32,995 nucleotides of DNA from Bacteroidota bacterium (lineage in GTDB: Bacteria; Bacteroidota; Bacteroidia; Bacteroidales; VadinHA17). The stretch lies in contig JAKQPD010000024.1 in NCBI GenBank assembly GCA_029564935.1, forward strand, positions 1 through 32,995. The letters are read 5' to 3'. Below are positions 1-8,843 of this stretch, one piece after another. The first letter of the stretch is position 1; each line of letters opens with the position of its first letter. A model generated the notes under the pieces. That model saw only the letters and a program-made list of their open reading frames with translations, ran no database searches and had not been told where the DNA came from. The position numbers and the translations under genes were made by a program.

Positions 1-1
1 G

Positions 2-799
2 GCGCCGGAGGCAGGAGTTGTTGCATACAACAAACTTAAAGGCGATGTTGTATGGAAAACGCCCAATCTTGGGAATGAATCATATGCAAGTCCCTCTGTC
101 GTGAAAATCGACGGCAAAGACCACATTGTAATGGTTATTTCATCCACAAATCCAATTGGGCATAGGGAATTACCACAAACAAATGGCAGGATTGTCGGGT
201 TAGATCCAATAACAGGTAAATTATTGTGGGATTACAATGACTGGCTGTGTCATATCTCAGTGCCAAGCGCTGTTGATGCCGGAAACAATAAAGTGCTGGT
301 AGCTGGTGGATACGAGAATGGTGTTGTTATGATTAAAGTGGGGAAAAAGGCAGATGGAACCTTCGGTACTACCGAGCTCTTCAAACATAACGATTTCGGC
401 GATCATACCAAGCCTCCCATTTTCTATAATGGTTATTTTTACGCGCAATTCTCTACTAACAGCAAAAAGGAAGGTCTGGCCTGCATGGATATGAATGGAA
501 AGGTGCTCTGGAAAACGATGCGTAATCCACTGTTTGATAAAGGGAGCATGATACTTGCTGATGGAGTAATAATTGCAACTGACGGCAGAAAATCATTGTA
601 CATTATAGATCCTTCACCCGAAGGATATAAACCTCTGGCGACGGCAGAAGTTCTTCAGGAAAGTTCTGCATCCGGGAATGATCACATGGCTTCAAGAATT
701 GGGGGGGGATCACAGAACTGGGCTCCGATAGCTCTTTCCGATGGCAAGCTTCTGATCAGAGATCAGACGCGGCTAATATGTGTTAAGGTAGCAAAATAG
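2..799 (+). CDS. PQQ-like beta-propeller repeat protein, 3' part
   Basis: The reading frame is open from the window edge to TAG at 797-799, so this is the C-terminal ~265 residues of a longer protein. It contains several blades of the form 'G.V.AYNKLKGDVVWKT', 'GRIVGLDPITGKLLWDY' and 'LACMDMNGKVLWKT'. This 'D..TGK.LW' signature belongs to PQQ/BamB-like beta-propeller repeats. Bacteroidota proteins of this kind are mostly exported and often of unknown substrate; no dehydrogenase catalytic region is visible in this part. Its beginning is outside the window, so signal peptide and partner domains cannot be judged. An internal ATG at 101 is not the start, because blade sequence continues upstream of it. 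Confidence 0.8.
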   Translation, partial: APEAGVVAYNKLKGDVVWKTPNLGNESYASPSVVKIDGKDHIVMVISSTNPIGHRELPQTNGRIVGLDPITGKLLWDYNDWLCHISVPSAVDAGNNKVLVAGGYENGVVMIKVGKKADGTFGTTELFKHNDFGDHTKPPIFYNGYFYAQFSTNSKKEGLACMDMNGKVLWKTMRNPLFDKGSMILADGVIIATDGRKSLYIIDPSPEGYKPLATAEVLQESSASGNDHMASRIGGGSQNWAPIALSDGKLLIRDQTRLICVKVAK

Positions 800-979
800 G
801 GCGTCTTTCTGGCGTAAAAACAAAAGAACTGTTGAGTCTCCTGGTCTCCAGGTCTGCTAGTCTCCTGGTCAAGGCCAGAAGACTCCCAGACACCAAGACC
901 AGAGCGAGTGTGAGAGTGAGTCTTGAGGAAAAAAGAGCGAGTGTGGTCACTCTCGCTCCCACAATCGCTCTTTTTCAAG
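800..979. repeat. Low-complexity intergenic repeats
   Basis: Between the propeller gene and the tRNA the DNA is built of degenerate copies of CTCCTGGTCT (about 838-868) and of AGAGCGAGTGTG (901-912 and 934-945). GAGCGAGTG at 935-943 can pair imperfectly with CACTCTCGCTC at 948-958. I see no convincing gene; short open frames on both strands are repeat-driven. The hairpin could act as a terminator for the tRNA, which is read towards it, but it has no clear T-tract in that direction. Confidence 0.5.
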
Positions 980-1053
980 CTCCCCAGGTAAGACTCGAAC
1001 TTACGACCCATGGATTAACAGTCCATTGCTCTAACCAACTGAGCTACTGAGGA
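980..1053 (-). tRNA. tRNA-Asn (anticodon GTT)
   Basis: Read on the minus strand this folds as a full cloverleaf. The acceptor stem is TCCTCAG with CTGGGGA, the D arm is GCTCAGTTGGTTAGAGC, the anticodon stem-loop has CTGTTAA in the loop (anticodon GTT, asparagine), and the T arm is GTAAG-TTCGAGT-CTTAC. The discriminator base is G. CCA is not encoded. All stems pair, with only G-T wobbles in the acceptor. Confidence 0.95.
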
Positions 1054-1059
1054 ATTTTT

Positions 1060-1082
1060 GCTAAATGTTGTTAAAATTTAGC
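1060..1082. promoter_or_regulatory. Small inverted repeat between tRNA and kinase gene
   Basis: GCTAAAT (1060-1066) and ATTTAGC (1076-1082) form a perfect 7-bp inverted repeat with a 9-base gap. It lies just upstream of the tRNA (minus) and 59 bp before the kinase start (plus), so it could be an operator or a weak hairpin. The function is a guess. Confidence 0.25.
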
Positions 1083-1140
1083 GACCCAAAAATAAGGGCT
1101 TTTACTGAATTAAGCAATATCTTTAAAGAAATTTTTAAGA

Positions 1141-2142
1141 ATGAAGAAAATACTCGGCATAGGAAATGCTCTTGTTGATGTAATGACCCCGATCACAGAT
1201 GATAAGCTGCTTGAAGAATTCTCACTTCCGAAAGGAAGTATGCAACTTGTGGATGAAAAAAGATCAAACCTGATCAAATCTGAAACCGTAAATTTCAAAA
1301 GGACCTTCTCCCCCGGCGGCTCCGCTGCCAATACAATTCATGGTCTGGCAATGCTGGGCGCCGGAACAGGATTTATAGGCTCGATCGGTAAAGATGAGAC
1401 AGGTGATATTTTTGAAGCTGAAATGAAACGCGCAGGGGTTAAAACTTTTCTGTCACTCCGTGATTCAATAACAGGAACAGCAATAGCTCTCATAACCAGA
1501 GATAAGGAAAGAACCTTTGCTACACATCTTGGAGCTGCTGTTGAACTCGATGCAAAAGACCTTGATCCGGATTTTTTTAACGGTTTTGATATTTTCTATC
1601 TTGAAGGTTACCTGATTAACAATCTGCCCCTTGTGGAATCAGCATGTAAAATCGCCAGGGAAAAGAATATGACAATCGCACTCGATCTGTCCAGTTATAA
1701 TGTTGTTGAAGCTTATCTGAATGACTTTAAGAAAATCGTCGGAAATTATGTAGATGTGATCTTTGCAAATGAGGATGAAGCAAGGGTTTTCACCGGATTG
1801 GCACCTGAGGAAGCTGTAAAAAAGCTGTCCGAATACTGCAGTATCTCTGTTGTAAAAATCGGCCCTGCCGGATCTTGGCTGAAAAAAGGTGAGGAACTTA
1901 TAAAAGTGGATTCCATGCCGGTCAGATGTTTGGATACAACCGGCGCCGGAGACCTTTATGCATCAGGTTTTTTATATGCTTATGCAAATGATCTCGACCT
2001 TGAGAAATGCGGAATACTCGGATCAATGCTTGCCGGTAATGTAATAGAGGTAGTAGGTGCTAAAATAAAAGAAGATAAATGGCCGGTAATAAAAAAGTAT
2101 GTTTCAATTTTAACCAGGGATAAATCCAATGAAGAAAACTAA
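1141..2142 (+). CDS. PfkB-family carbohydrate/nucleoside kinase
   Basis: The 333-residue protein has the standard PfkB (ribokinase) layout. The N-terminal part begins 'LGIGNALVDVMTPI'. A glycine-rich patch 'FSPGGSAANTIHGLAML' (about residues 58-74) matches PfkB signature 1. The C-terminal signature 'DTTGAGDLYASGFLYAY' (about 265-281) carries the catalytic-base Asp in 'GAGD' and the anion hole. The family transfers ATP phosphate to sugars, adenosine or similar; the spacing and 'GNALVD' opening resemble adenosine-kinase-like Bacteroidota members, but the substrate cannot be told from sequence. It is cytoplasmic. The stop overlaps the next gene by 14 bp, so the two are probably cotranscribed. 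Confidence 0.88.
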   Translation: MKKILGIGNALVDVMTPITDDKLLEEFSLPKGSMQLVDEKRSNLIKSETVNFKRTFSPGGSAANTIHGLAMLGAGTGFIGSIGKDETGDIFEAEMKRAGVKTFLSLRDSITGTAIALITRDKERTFATHLGAAVELDAKDLDPDFFNGFDIFYLEGYLINNLPLVESACKIAREKNMTIALDLSSYNVVEAYLNDFKKIVGNYVDVIFANEDEARVFTGLAPEEAVKKLSEYCSISVVKIGPAGSWLKKGEELIKVDSMPVRCLDTTGAGDLYASGFLYAYANDLDLEKCGILGSMLAGNVIEVVGAKIKEDKWPVIKKYVSILTRDKSNEEN

Positions 2143-3244
2143 ATCATTTTCAACATCCGGATCTTACAGGACATTATTATGTCTGATCCTTCTGCTGGCT
2201 GCTGCTTCAGGTGTATTTTCCGTTCAGGGTAATCCGGCTGAACATCAGGCTTCAAAGACCGATACTGCAGGAAAGAAATTAACTCTTTTCGGTAGTGAAG
2301 ACATACTGAACGTCACATTAAAATTTGACCTGTCAACTTTCCTGAAAAAAAATCTTAAAACAGGTTCACTTGATGGTGAAATTGACTTTATACTTTCAGA
2401 TACGGATACTATTGACCGTAAAGTAAAAATAAAACCAAGGGGAAATTACCGGTTCAAAACCTGTGGTTTCCCGCCAATCCGGCTGAACTTTAAGAAACCG
2501 GTCAATGCATATCCCGACACCGGAAAGATCAAGAAGATCAAACTGGTCACTCATTGCCAGCAGGGTAAAGCTTATGACGATTTTGTCCTGAGAGAATATC
2601 TGGTATATAAATTATTCAGTGTCCTGACCGATACAAGTTTCAGGGTGAGGCTTCTGAGAATTGAATATATTGATACTCATAAGGAAAGGAAGCCAATTAA
2701 CCAATATGGATTCTTGATAGAGCCACTCGAGATAATGGCAATGAGGACAAACTCCTCGATTGTTAAAGTAACACATCTGACCCAGAAAAATATTGTACCG
2801 AAGCTAATGGACAGGGTTGCAATTTTCAGTTATATGGTTGCCCAGTGGGACTGGGCAGTACCGGGGCTTCACAATATTTCAGTGATCGTTCCGGAAAATT
2901 ATGCAGGGACAGGGCTCGGTGTGGCTGTTCCGTATGATTTTGACCTGACCGGACTGGTTAATGCACCATATGGCTTCCCGGATGAGGCCACCGGATTGAA
3001 ATCCAATCGCGACCGGAAATACACAGGAATATGCAGAAGCCGGGAGGAATTTGTCAGGGCTCTGGAGGAATTCAAAAACCTTAAAGAATCTTTCTATTCA
3101 GTTATCAATGATTTCCCATTGCTTGAACAGAGGTCTAAAAAAGATATTACCGATTTCCTCGATCAATTCTTCAACCAGCTGGATAATCAGAAAGATATGG
3201 AAAGACTGATCACTCAGTTTATGACTTCATGCAAGCCTCTGTAA
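2129..3244 (+). CDS. Exported CotH-like protein of unknown function
   Basis: The 371-residue protein starts inside the kinase gene, 14 bp before its stop. It has a hydrophobic N-terminal segment (about residues 15-31, 'LLCLILLLAAASGVFS'), consistent with a signal peptide. The mature part has features that remind me of the CotH spore-coat kinase family: 'KIKPRGNYRFKTCGFPPIRL', then 'REYLVYKLFSVLTDTSFRVRLL', then 'WAVPGLHNISVI' and 'AVPYDFDLTGLVN', where CotH proteins have their RGN, RE.., N-D and YDFD segments. Catalytic activity is not proven, and many Bacteroidota homologues are annotated only as hypothetical. The overlap with the kinase suggests translational coupling. Confidence 0.6.
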   Translation: MKKTKSFSTSGSYRTLLCLILLLAAASGVFSVQGNPAEHQASKTDTAGKKLTLFGSEDILNVTLKFDLSTFLKKNLKTGSLDGEIDFILSDTDTIDRKVKIKPRGNYRFKTCGFPPIRLNFKKPVNAYPDTGKIKKIKLVTHCQQGKAYDDFVLREYLVYKLFSVLTDTSFRVRLLRIEYIDTHKERKPINQYGFLIEPLEIMAMRTNSSIVKVTHLTQKNIVPKLMDRVAIFSYMVAQWDWAVPGLHNISVIVPENYAGTGLGVAVPYDFDLTGLVNAPYGFPDEATGLKSNRDRKYTGICRSREEFVRALEEFKNLKESFYSVINDFPLLEQRSKKDITDFLDQFFNQLDNQKDMERLITQFMTSCKPL

Positions 3245-3273
3245 TATAGATATCACTTTAACCCTAAACCTGG

Positions 3274-3387
3274 AACCTGCTTCGCCCACCGAAGCTTAAG
3301 CGAAGGTGGGGAACCTGCTTCGCCCACCGAAGCTTAAGCGAAGGTGGGGAACCTGCTTCGCCCACCGAAGCTTAAGCGAAGGTGGGG
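3274..3387. repeat. Three tandem 38-bp repeats, each with a hairpin
   Basis: Three identical copies of a 38-bp unit start at 3274, 3312 and 3350, followed by a partial unit. Each contains CCCACC and GGTGGG flanking the small palindrome GCTTAAGC, so each can fold as a hairpin. The repeats lie between the convergent CotH-like gene and the synthase gene, where they could serve as terminators. There are no unique spacers, so this is not a CRISPR array. Confidence 0.85.
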
Positions 3388-3417
3388 AACCTGAAACCTG
3401 AAATAACAGAACAGGTT

Positions 3418-4353
3418 TTATCTTGAGGCAAAATGTACAATAGTCTCATAAACCCTTTGCCTGGTCTCCTCAGGTGTCGGATTAAGTGAGGTGCTCCTGA
3501 AATCGCCTTTCTCAACATCGATCCTTTCAAATACCATAAGATACAGGTTGAATATTATCATCAGGCTCAACTGATATCTGGGAGTGTGAAGAGGAAGGAT
3601 TTTATCAAGCATTTCATATGTTTTAATCCTGTAATTATCAGCCAGAAGATAATATTCCTTTATCATATGCCTGAAATTATCAGGTACCGGATGTCCATAT
3701 GCGATCTCTTTAAGATCAAACCTGCTAAGCCTGAATTTCTGAAGCATATCATCGGCAAAATAATTCAGGTTATTAAGCTGGTCTTTCTGAAAATCACGGA
3801 TAATATGGACAAGGTAACTAAATAATGCGCATGGAGTTGCAGCTTCCCTGACGTTGAAAACAGGTGGTTCATATTTCCCATCCTGATGGGATAGTCCGTT
3901 AAGATGGACAAATACCGAGGCCGGCGCGACAGAAGCTCCTCCGGAATACCTGATGAATGAATCAAGCGTAGGGAATCCGTCATTATTTATATCATACAGC
4001 ATCGATCTGGCGAAATCCTCCAGGGGCCACAGAGGCATACTGAACTTTTCAATAGTATGGATAATCTCCTGCTGAAGAGGATTACACTCCTCCGACCTGA
4101 TTATTATGTTCAGCGATTCATTGACTTTTGAAATAAAGCCGTCCCTTTCATTTTCCGCAATAGTTTTATGAGATGCTTTATAATCATCAATCATGTCGTC
4201 GATCTTTCTCATGAACCTGTAAAAGATCTTTGCCGCACAATATCTTTCATGAGACCAGAACCTGGCAGCGATCAGAATATTTGGATGATCTTTGATTTTG
4301 TCGAATTCTATTGAAGCGAATATTTTAAGGAATTCTTCTTTTTGCGGGTTCAT
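3418..4353 (-). CDS. Squalene/phytoene synthase family protein
   Basis: The 311-residue protein has both Asp-rich motifs of head-to-head prenyl synthases: 'FYRFMRKIDDMIDD' (about residues 44-57) and 'YLVHIIRDFQKDQ' (about 180-192). These bind the diphosphates of two isoprenyl substrates through Mg2+. The family condenses two GGPP to phytoene or two FPP to squalene. It begins 25 bp after the stop of the CrtI-type desaturase gene upstream on the same strand, so the two form an operon and most likely make a carotenoid (CrtB role), although a squalene product is also possible. The sequence is divergent from classical CrtB and I would not assign a symbol. Confidence 0.8.
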   Translation of the reverse strand: MNPQKEEFLKIFASIEFDKIKDHPNILIAARFWSHERYCAAKIFYRFMRKIDDMIDDYKASHKTIAENERDGFISKVNESLNIIIRSEECNPLQQEIIHTIEKFSMPLWPLEDFARSMLYDINNDGFPTLDSFIRYSGGASVAPASVFVHLNGLSHQDGKYEPPVFNVREAATPCALFSYLVHIIRDFQKDQLNNLNYFADDMLQKFRLSRFDLKEIAYGHPVPDNFRHMIKEYYLLADNYRIKTYEMLDKILPLHTPRYQLSLMIIFNLYLMVFERIDVEKGDFRSTSLNPTPEETRQRVYETIVHFASR

Positions 4354-4378
4354 TAATTATTTCCTGTTAAATACAAAT

Positions 4379-5863
4379 TTATTTTCCGGATAGGATCCTC
4401 TCCGAGACAAGCTTTGCAGAAATCAGAACATTGGGTATCCCATTCCCGGGATGAGTGCTTCCACCTGTAAAATACACATTTTGGTAACGATCATGACGGT
4501 TATGAGGACGAAAATACCCCATCTGAAAAATGTTATGGCCCAGACTTCCGAATACAGCTCCCCGTACAACGTTGCATCCCGATTCCCAGCTTTCCGGTGT
4601 ATATGCCAGCTCAAATTTAATATGCTGATCAATATCATCCAATCCTGATTTTTTCAGCCTTTCAATTATGTAATCATGAGCCTTCCTTTTGATTGAATCC
4701 CAATCCTGATCTTTCTTTTTGTCAAGATGTCCGGTCGCCACCACAAATGAAAGGCTTTCCTGTCCTGCCGGAGCTGCATCCGGATCTGATCTTGCGGGAG
4801 CATGTACATAGAAGCATGGCCTGTCACCCATCGTCTTATCTCTGAATATCCTGTCGAGACCCTCTTTAAAACCATCCGACAGGAATACGTTATGGTGATC
4901 GAGCTGAGGATAAACTTTATCCAGACCCCAGTGAAGGCAAACAGCGGAGCATGAATATTTGAGCTTTCCCAGCCTGTCAGCTTTTCTTTTATCGGGCAGA
5001 AGTTCACGGTAAACGTATGGAAGATCTGCATTTGCGATCACAACACCGGCATCATGAAATGTACCATCCTCCAGAATTATCCCTGCAGCTCTTTTATCCT
5101 TTATTACAATTCTGCCTGCAGGAGATTTAAAATGAAAGACAACCCCGGAATCCATCGCAGCTTTCATAAGTTTTTCAACAATTCCAAACATGCCGCCTTT
5201 TACGAAAAATGATCCTTCAGTAAGCTCGGCGGCCGGTACCATCGAAAAAAGCGCCGGGGAATCGAAGGGGCTCTGACCAACATAAATATTCTGAAATGTA
5301 TATGCCATTCTCAGATGCGGATGCCGGAAAAATTTTTTTGCATAGTTCCAGTTGGAAATGAAGACCTTCAGCTTTATCAGAAGTCCGATATTCTTAAAAT
5401 TAACAAGTTGAAACAGATTATAAAAATTACGTCCGATGAGTTTATCCATACCAAGTCTGAAAATCTTATAGCCATCCCCTACATATTTTTCAGCCATCTC
5501 ATAGCTTCCTGGCTCAATACTTTCCAGCTGGTCTTTCATCCTGACCTTATCAGTTGTCAATGACAGTGATGTACCATCATCAAAGTGTATCCTGTAAAGA
5601 TCCTTTAGCGGGAAAATATCTTTTCCGCTTATGAGTTCTATCCCCAGCGAACCGAATATCTCATTATAAATACCAGGCATTAGAAGCATAGTGGCTCCCA
5701 GATCAAACCGGTGGCCGTCCCGTATTACCTGGCCGCATCTTCCTCCCGGTAATGAATTCTTCTCAAAAACTTCAACCTTATAACCGGCCCTCGACAGGTA
5801 AATTGCTGTTGCAATGCCACCTACTCCGGCTCCAACAATCACTACTTTCCTATTGTTCCCCAT
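4379..5863 (-). CDS. CrtI-type FAD-dependent phytoene desaturase/oxidoreductase
   Basis: The 494-residue protein opens with the FAD-binding Rossmann motif 'VVIVGAGVGGIATAIYLSRA' (residues 7-26) followed by an acidic strand end 'VEVFEK' and 'PGGRCG'. The C-terminal signature 'FTGGSTHPGNGIPNVLISAK' (about 467-486) is that of bacterial phytoene dehydrogenases. The family inserts double bonds into, or isomerizes, C30/C40 isoprenoids at the membrane. It is the first gene of a two-gene minus-strand operon with a prenyl synthase. Desaturase, ketolase and saturase members of this family look alike, so the exact reaction is open. Confidence 0.85.
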   Translation of the reverse strand: MGNNRKVVIVGAGVGGIATAIYLSRAGYKVEVFEKNSLPGGRCGQVIRDGHRFDLGATMLLMPGIYNEIFGSLGIELISGKDIFPLKDLYRIHFDDGTSLSLTTDKVRMKDQLESIEPGSYEMAEKYVGDGYKIFRLGMDKLIGRNFYNLFQLVNFKNIGLLIKLKVFISNWNYAKKFFRHPHLRMAYTFQNIYVGQSPFDSPALFSMVPAAELTEGSFFVKGGMFGIVEKLMKAAMDSGVVFHFKSPAGRIVIKDKRAAGIILEDGTFHDAGVVIANADLPYVYRELLPDKRKADRLGKLKYSCSAVCLHWGLDKVYPQLDHHNVFLSDGFKEGLDRIFRDKTMGDRPCFYVHAPARSDPDAAPAGQESLSFVVATGHLDKKKDQDWDSIKRKAHDYIIERLKKSGLDDIDQHIKFELAYTPESWESGCNVVRGAVFGSLGHNIFQMGYFRPHNRHDRYQNVYFTGGSTHPGNGIPNVLISAKLVSERILSGK

Positions 5864-6052
5864 TAAAGTATAAATAAATATTTTCCCCTGAAAGACGGAT
5901 CAATGATCAACCTGTTACAGGATAAAGAATATAAAAGTAATTTTTCCTGATGAATTGATATATATTTTATTACTCACTTTTTTTATGAACTTTGAAATTA
6001 TGCCATTTATGATCAACTTTGGGTTAAATAAAACAATTAATAAATCAGGATA

Positions 6053-7606
6053 ATGAAGAGCATTTTCAAATTTATCGGATTATTTCTGTTAACTGCCATA
6101 ATAATACTTTTGGTTATAGCCGGAAAAAATCTGAAAGACAGGAATCCCGGTTATGAGGTTGATATGAAGATCTTAACCGGCAAAGAATCAGCTCTGAAAG
6201 CAGGGTTCGCATCAGTTACAATTACCCCCGAAGTACCTGACAGATGGTTTGATTCAGATGAAAATGCAAAATATGAACCTGAGAAGGGAGATACCTTCAC
6301 TGATGGGAACGGGAATGGCGTTTTTGATCCCATCTGGATTGCGGGATTCGGTAACGGACGTGCTGCAAACGGAATTCACGACGATCTGTGGGCAAGGACA
6401 ATGATCATTGATGACGGAACCACCAGAATTGCACTGGTAGCACTTGATGCTATCGGCTTCATGAATAATTATGTGATTGATACCAGGAACAGCATTCCTC
6501 AGGATGCAGGCATCGACTATTTACTGGTAGCCTCCACGCATACACACGAAGGCCCTGATATTCTTGGTTTATGGGGCAGGTCGCCATTTAAAAGCGGTGT
6601 CGACAAAGTTTATATTAAATATGTGAAAAACCGGATAGTGGAATCGGTAGTTACTGCTGCAGACAATCTGCGCCCGGCAGTGCTCGAAATATCAGAAGAT
6701 TTGTCAGGAGCAGAATATCTTGTAACCGATACACGTAAACCGGATGTTTATGATCCGGGATTAAGGATCATAAGAGCTGTGGATAAGGTCAGCGGAAAAA
6801 CTATGGGTTCTCTTGTATCCTGGGCTGACCATCCTGAAACCCTGTGGGGAAAGAATCTTCTTATCACCTCCGACTTTCCACATTATGTGAGGGAGGGCAT
6901 TGAGAATGGAATCTATTCCGGCGACTCTCTGGTTATAAAGGGTACCGGAGGAACTGTACTATATTTCAATGGTGCAATTGGCGGACTTATGACAACTCAC
7001 CCCAGTCTTGGAGTAAAAGATCCTTTCACAGAAATTGAATATAATGAACCTTCTTTCGAAAAAGCAAAAGCTCAGGGGACCCGGGTTGCAATGCTTGTGC
7101 TGAAAGCTATTGAAAATCCGGTTGAAAAGATCGATTCAGCTGCAATAAGGCTTGTCGCGAGGACAGTCACTCTGCCCATTGAGAACAAACTGTTCCGGCT
7201 TGCCGTGATGTTCGGTGTTCTGGACAGGGGTATCAGCGGATGGATGAAAATGAGATCGGAACTGGCAGCATTCACAATCGGCCCGATTTCATTCGCCACC
7301 CTGCCCGGAGAGGTATACCCTGAAATTGTAAACGGCGGGATTGAGGCACCTGACGGGAATGATTTTTCAATCACTCCGTATGAAATACCTCCTGTAAGAG
7401 AAATGATGCCGGGGCAAAATAAATTTATCTTCGGCCTTGCTAACGATGAAACAGGATATATAATCCCGAAAAGCCAGTGGGATGTTAAAGCCCCATATAC
7501 CTACGGAAGGGAAGATTCTCCATATGGTGAAGAGAATTCCCTGGGGCCGGAAACGGCAGGGATTCTTCACAGAAACCTGAGGGAGATGCTTGGGGAGCTT
7601 GAATAA
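6053..7606 (+). CDS. Membrane-anchored neutral/alkaline ceramidase-like hydrolase
   Basis: The 517-residue protein has an N-terminal membrane segment (about residues 5-23). The body matches the neutral/alkaline non-lysosomal ceramidase N-terminal domain: 'KAGFASVTITPEVPDRW' near residue 50, 'ALVALDAIGF', 'LLVASTHTHEGPDILG' (the 'THTH.GP' zinc-ligand segment), and 'SWADHPETLWG'. A 'DGNGNGVFD' loop at about 84-92 looks like a calcium-binding insertion. Ceramidases cleave N-acyl sphingosine, and Bacteroidota make sphingolipids, but many family members have other amide or ester substrates, so the substrate is inferred only. It is followed after a repeat tract by a membrane-anchored esterase-like gene. 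Confidence 0.75.
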   Translation: MKSIFKFIGLFLLTAIIILLVIAGKNLKDRNPGYEVDMKILTGKESALKAGFASVTITPEVPDRWFDSDENAKYEPEKGDTFTDGNGNGVFDPIWIAGFGNGRAANGIHDDLWARTMIIDDGTTRIALVALDAIGFMNNYVIDTRNSIPQDAGIDYLLVASTHTHEGPDILGLWGRSPFKSGVDKVYIKYVKNRIVESVVTAADNLRPAVLEISEDLSGAEYLVTDTRKPDVYDPGLRIIRAVDKVSGKTMGSLVSWADHPETLWGKNLLITSDFPHYVREGIENGIYSGDSLVIKGTGGTVLYFNGAIGGLMTTHPSLGVKDPFTEIEYNEPSFEKAKAQGTRVAMLVLKAIENPVEKIDSAAIRLVARTVTLPIENKLFRLAVMFGVLDRGISGWMKMRSELAAFTIGPISFATLPGEVYPEIVNGGIEAPDGNDFSITPYEIPPVREMMPGQNKFIFGLANDETGYIIPKSQWDVKAPYTYGREDSPYGEENSLGPETAGILHRNLREMLGELE

Positions 7607-7635
7607 TGGGATGGATACTGGTTGCTGGTTGCTGG

Positions 7636-7742
7636 TTCAAAGTTCCTGGTTCGAAGTTCCAGGTTCAAAGTTCCAGGTTCAAAGTTCCAGGTTCAAAGTT
7701 CCAGGTTCTGGAACCCGGAACCTGGAACCCGGAACCTGAAAC
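7636..7742. repeat. Tandem 14-bp repeats plus inverted copies
   Basis: Five copies of TTCAAAGTTCCAGG (first two with single changes) run from 7636 to 7705, followed by GGAACC-rich sequence containing GGAACCTGG in the opposite sense, so the tract can fold back on itself. Related GAACCTG words occur beside the 38-bp repeats (3272-3399) and after the hydrolase gene (8820-8843), suggesting one family of intergenic repeats. A terminator role after the ceramidase-like gene is possible. Confidence 0.8.
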
Positions 7743-7778
7743 TGTTTAAATTATACCCAAAATAAATATGCATAATTT

Positions 7779-8774
7779 ATGGCACTCCGTATTTTGAAAT
7801 CCTTCCTTCTGGGCTTACTGGCAGTAATCATCATTTTTTTCTTTTGGATGGTGTTCCCCCGTGTATGGTCATCGCTCAATCCAACAAAACCTCCAATGGG
7901 TTACTATTTAACTCCTGTGGCATATGCGGCAATATGGCTCGGGATTGAAAAGCTGGCAGAGCTTGAGCCGGCAGTTCCGGCGAATATTGAGGAAATAAAG
8001 GACATTGAATATAAAAATATCAACGGGAAATCCCTTCAGCTTGATATTTACCGCCCTGAAAAACTTGATAAGCCTGCACCACTTCTTGTATTTATCCATG
8101 GCGGATCATGGAAAAGCGGAAAACGATCTGATTATCTTGTTTATCTGATAAGCTATGCCCGGAAAGGTTATGTTACAGCAACAGTATCTTACCGGCTGCT
8201 TAAGGATGGTCCTTATCCTGCCTGTATTGAAGATATTACCGATGCATTAAAATGGTTACACGGGAATGCAGAAAATTACGGATATGATCCATCAAGGATT
8301 GCCCTTATAGGAGGATCAGCCGGGGCTCATCTTGCCACTCTGGCAGCTTACGGGTGGAATAATCCGGCTCATATTAACGACACTTCAGACCTTATTCCGG
8401 GTGACCAAAAAGTAAAAGCAGTTGTGGATATTTACGGACCTGTTGATCTTACAACAGAATATGCAAGGAATCATCCGCTCATAACTGCGTTTCTTGCCAG
8501 AAGATGGGATGAAGCTCCCGAAATCTTCAGAGAAGCTTCCCCCGTTAATTATCTGGATAAAAATGATCCCCCCACACTTATTTTCCATGGGACATCAGAT
8601 AAACTTGTTCCGGCATCCCAGTCTGACATGCTCAAAAGCAAGCTCGATTCGCTCGGAGTCCCATGTGTTCTTTACCGGCTTCCCGGCTGGCCTCATACAA
8701 TGGATATCGTTCTGAGAGTAAATGAATTCTGCCAGAAAAAAATGGATGAATTCTTTAAGCTTTACCTCAACTGA
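7779..8774 (+). CDS. Membrane-anchored alpha/beta-hydrolase (esterase/lipase type)
   Basis: The 331-residue protein has an N-terminal membrane helix (about residues 7-26). The core shows the oxyanion motif 'FIHGGSWKSGKR', the nucleophile elbow 'GGSAGAHLA' with Ser at about residue 180, the acid in 'HGTSDKLVPASQ', and the catalytic His in 'PGWPHTMD'. This is the complete triad of the BD-FAE/hormone-sensitive-lipase-like group of carboxylesterases. Substrate is unknown. It may be cotranscribed with the ceramidase-like gene 172 bp upstream, but the repeat tract between them could interrupt transcription. It converges with the SusD gene. Confidence 0.85.
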   Translation: MALRILKSFLLGLLAVIIIFFFWMVFPRVWSSLNPTKPPMGYYLTPVAYAAIWLGIEKLAELEPAVPANIEEIKDIEYKNINGKSLQLDIYRPEKLDKPAPLLVFIHGGSWKSGKRSDYLVYLISYARKGYVTATVSYRLLKDGPYPACIEDITDALKWLHGNAENYGYDPSRIALIGGSAGAHLATLAAYGWNNPAHINDTSDLIPGDQKVKAVVDIYGPVDLTTEYARNHPLITAFLARRWDEAPEIFREASPVNYLDKNDPPTLIFHGTSDKLVPASQSDMLKSKLDSLGVPCVLYRLPGWPHTMDIVLRVNEFCQKKMDEFFKLYLN

Positions 8775-8843
8775 TTCCGATCACTTTTCGCGAATTTGTG
8801 AACATCCGTCTAATAAAACCCTGAACCCGGAATTCTGAACCTG

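Noticed and set aside
3274..3387. Possible CRISPR array (regular 38-bp repeats)
   Set aside because: The units are directly joined with no unique spacers and there are no cas genes nearby.
4666..5031. 121-codon minus-strand frame inside the desaturase gene
   Set aside because: It is an out-of-frame shadow of the CrtI-type gene with no protein features.
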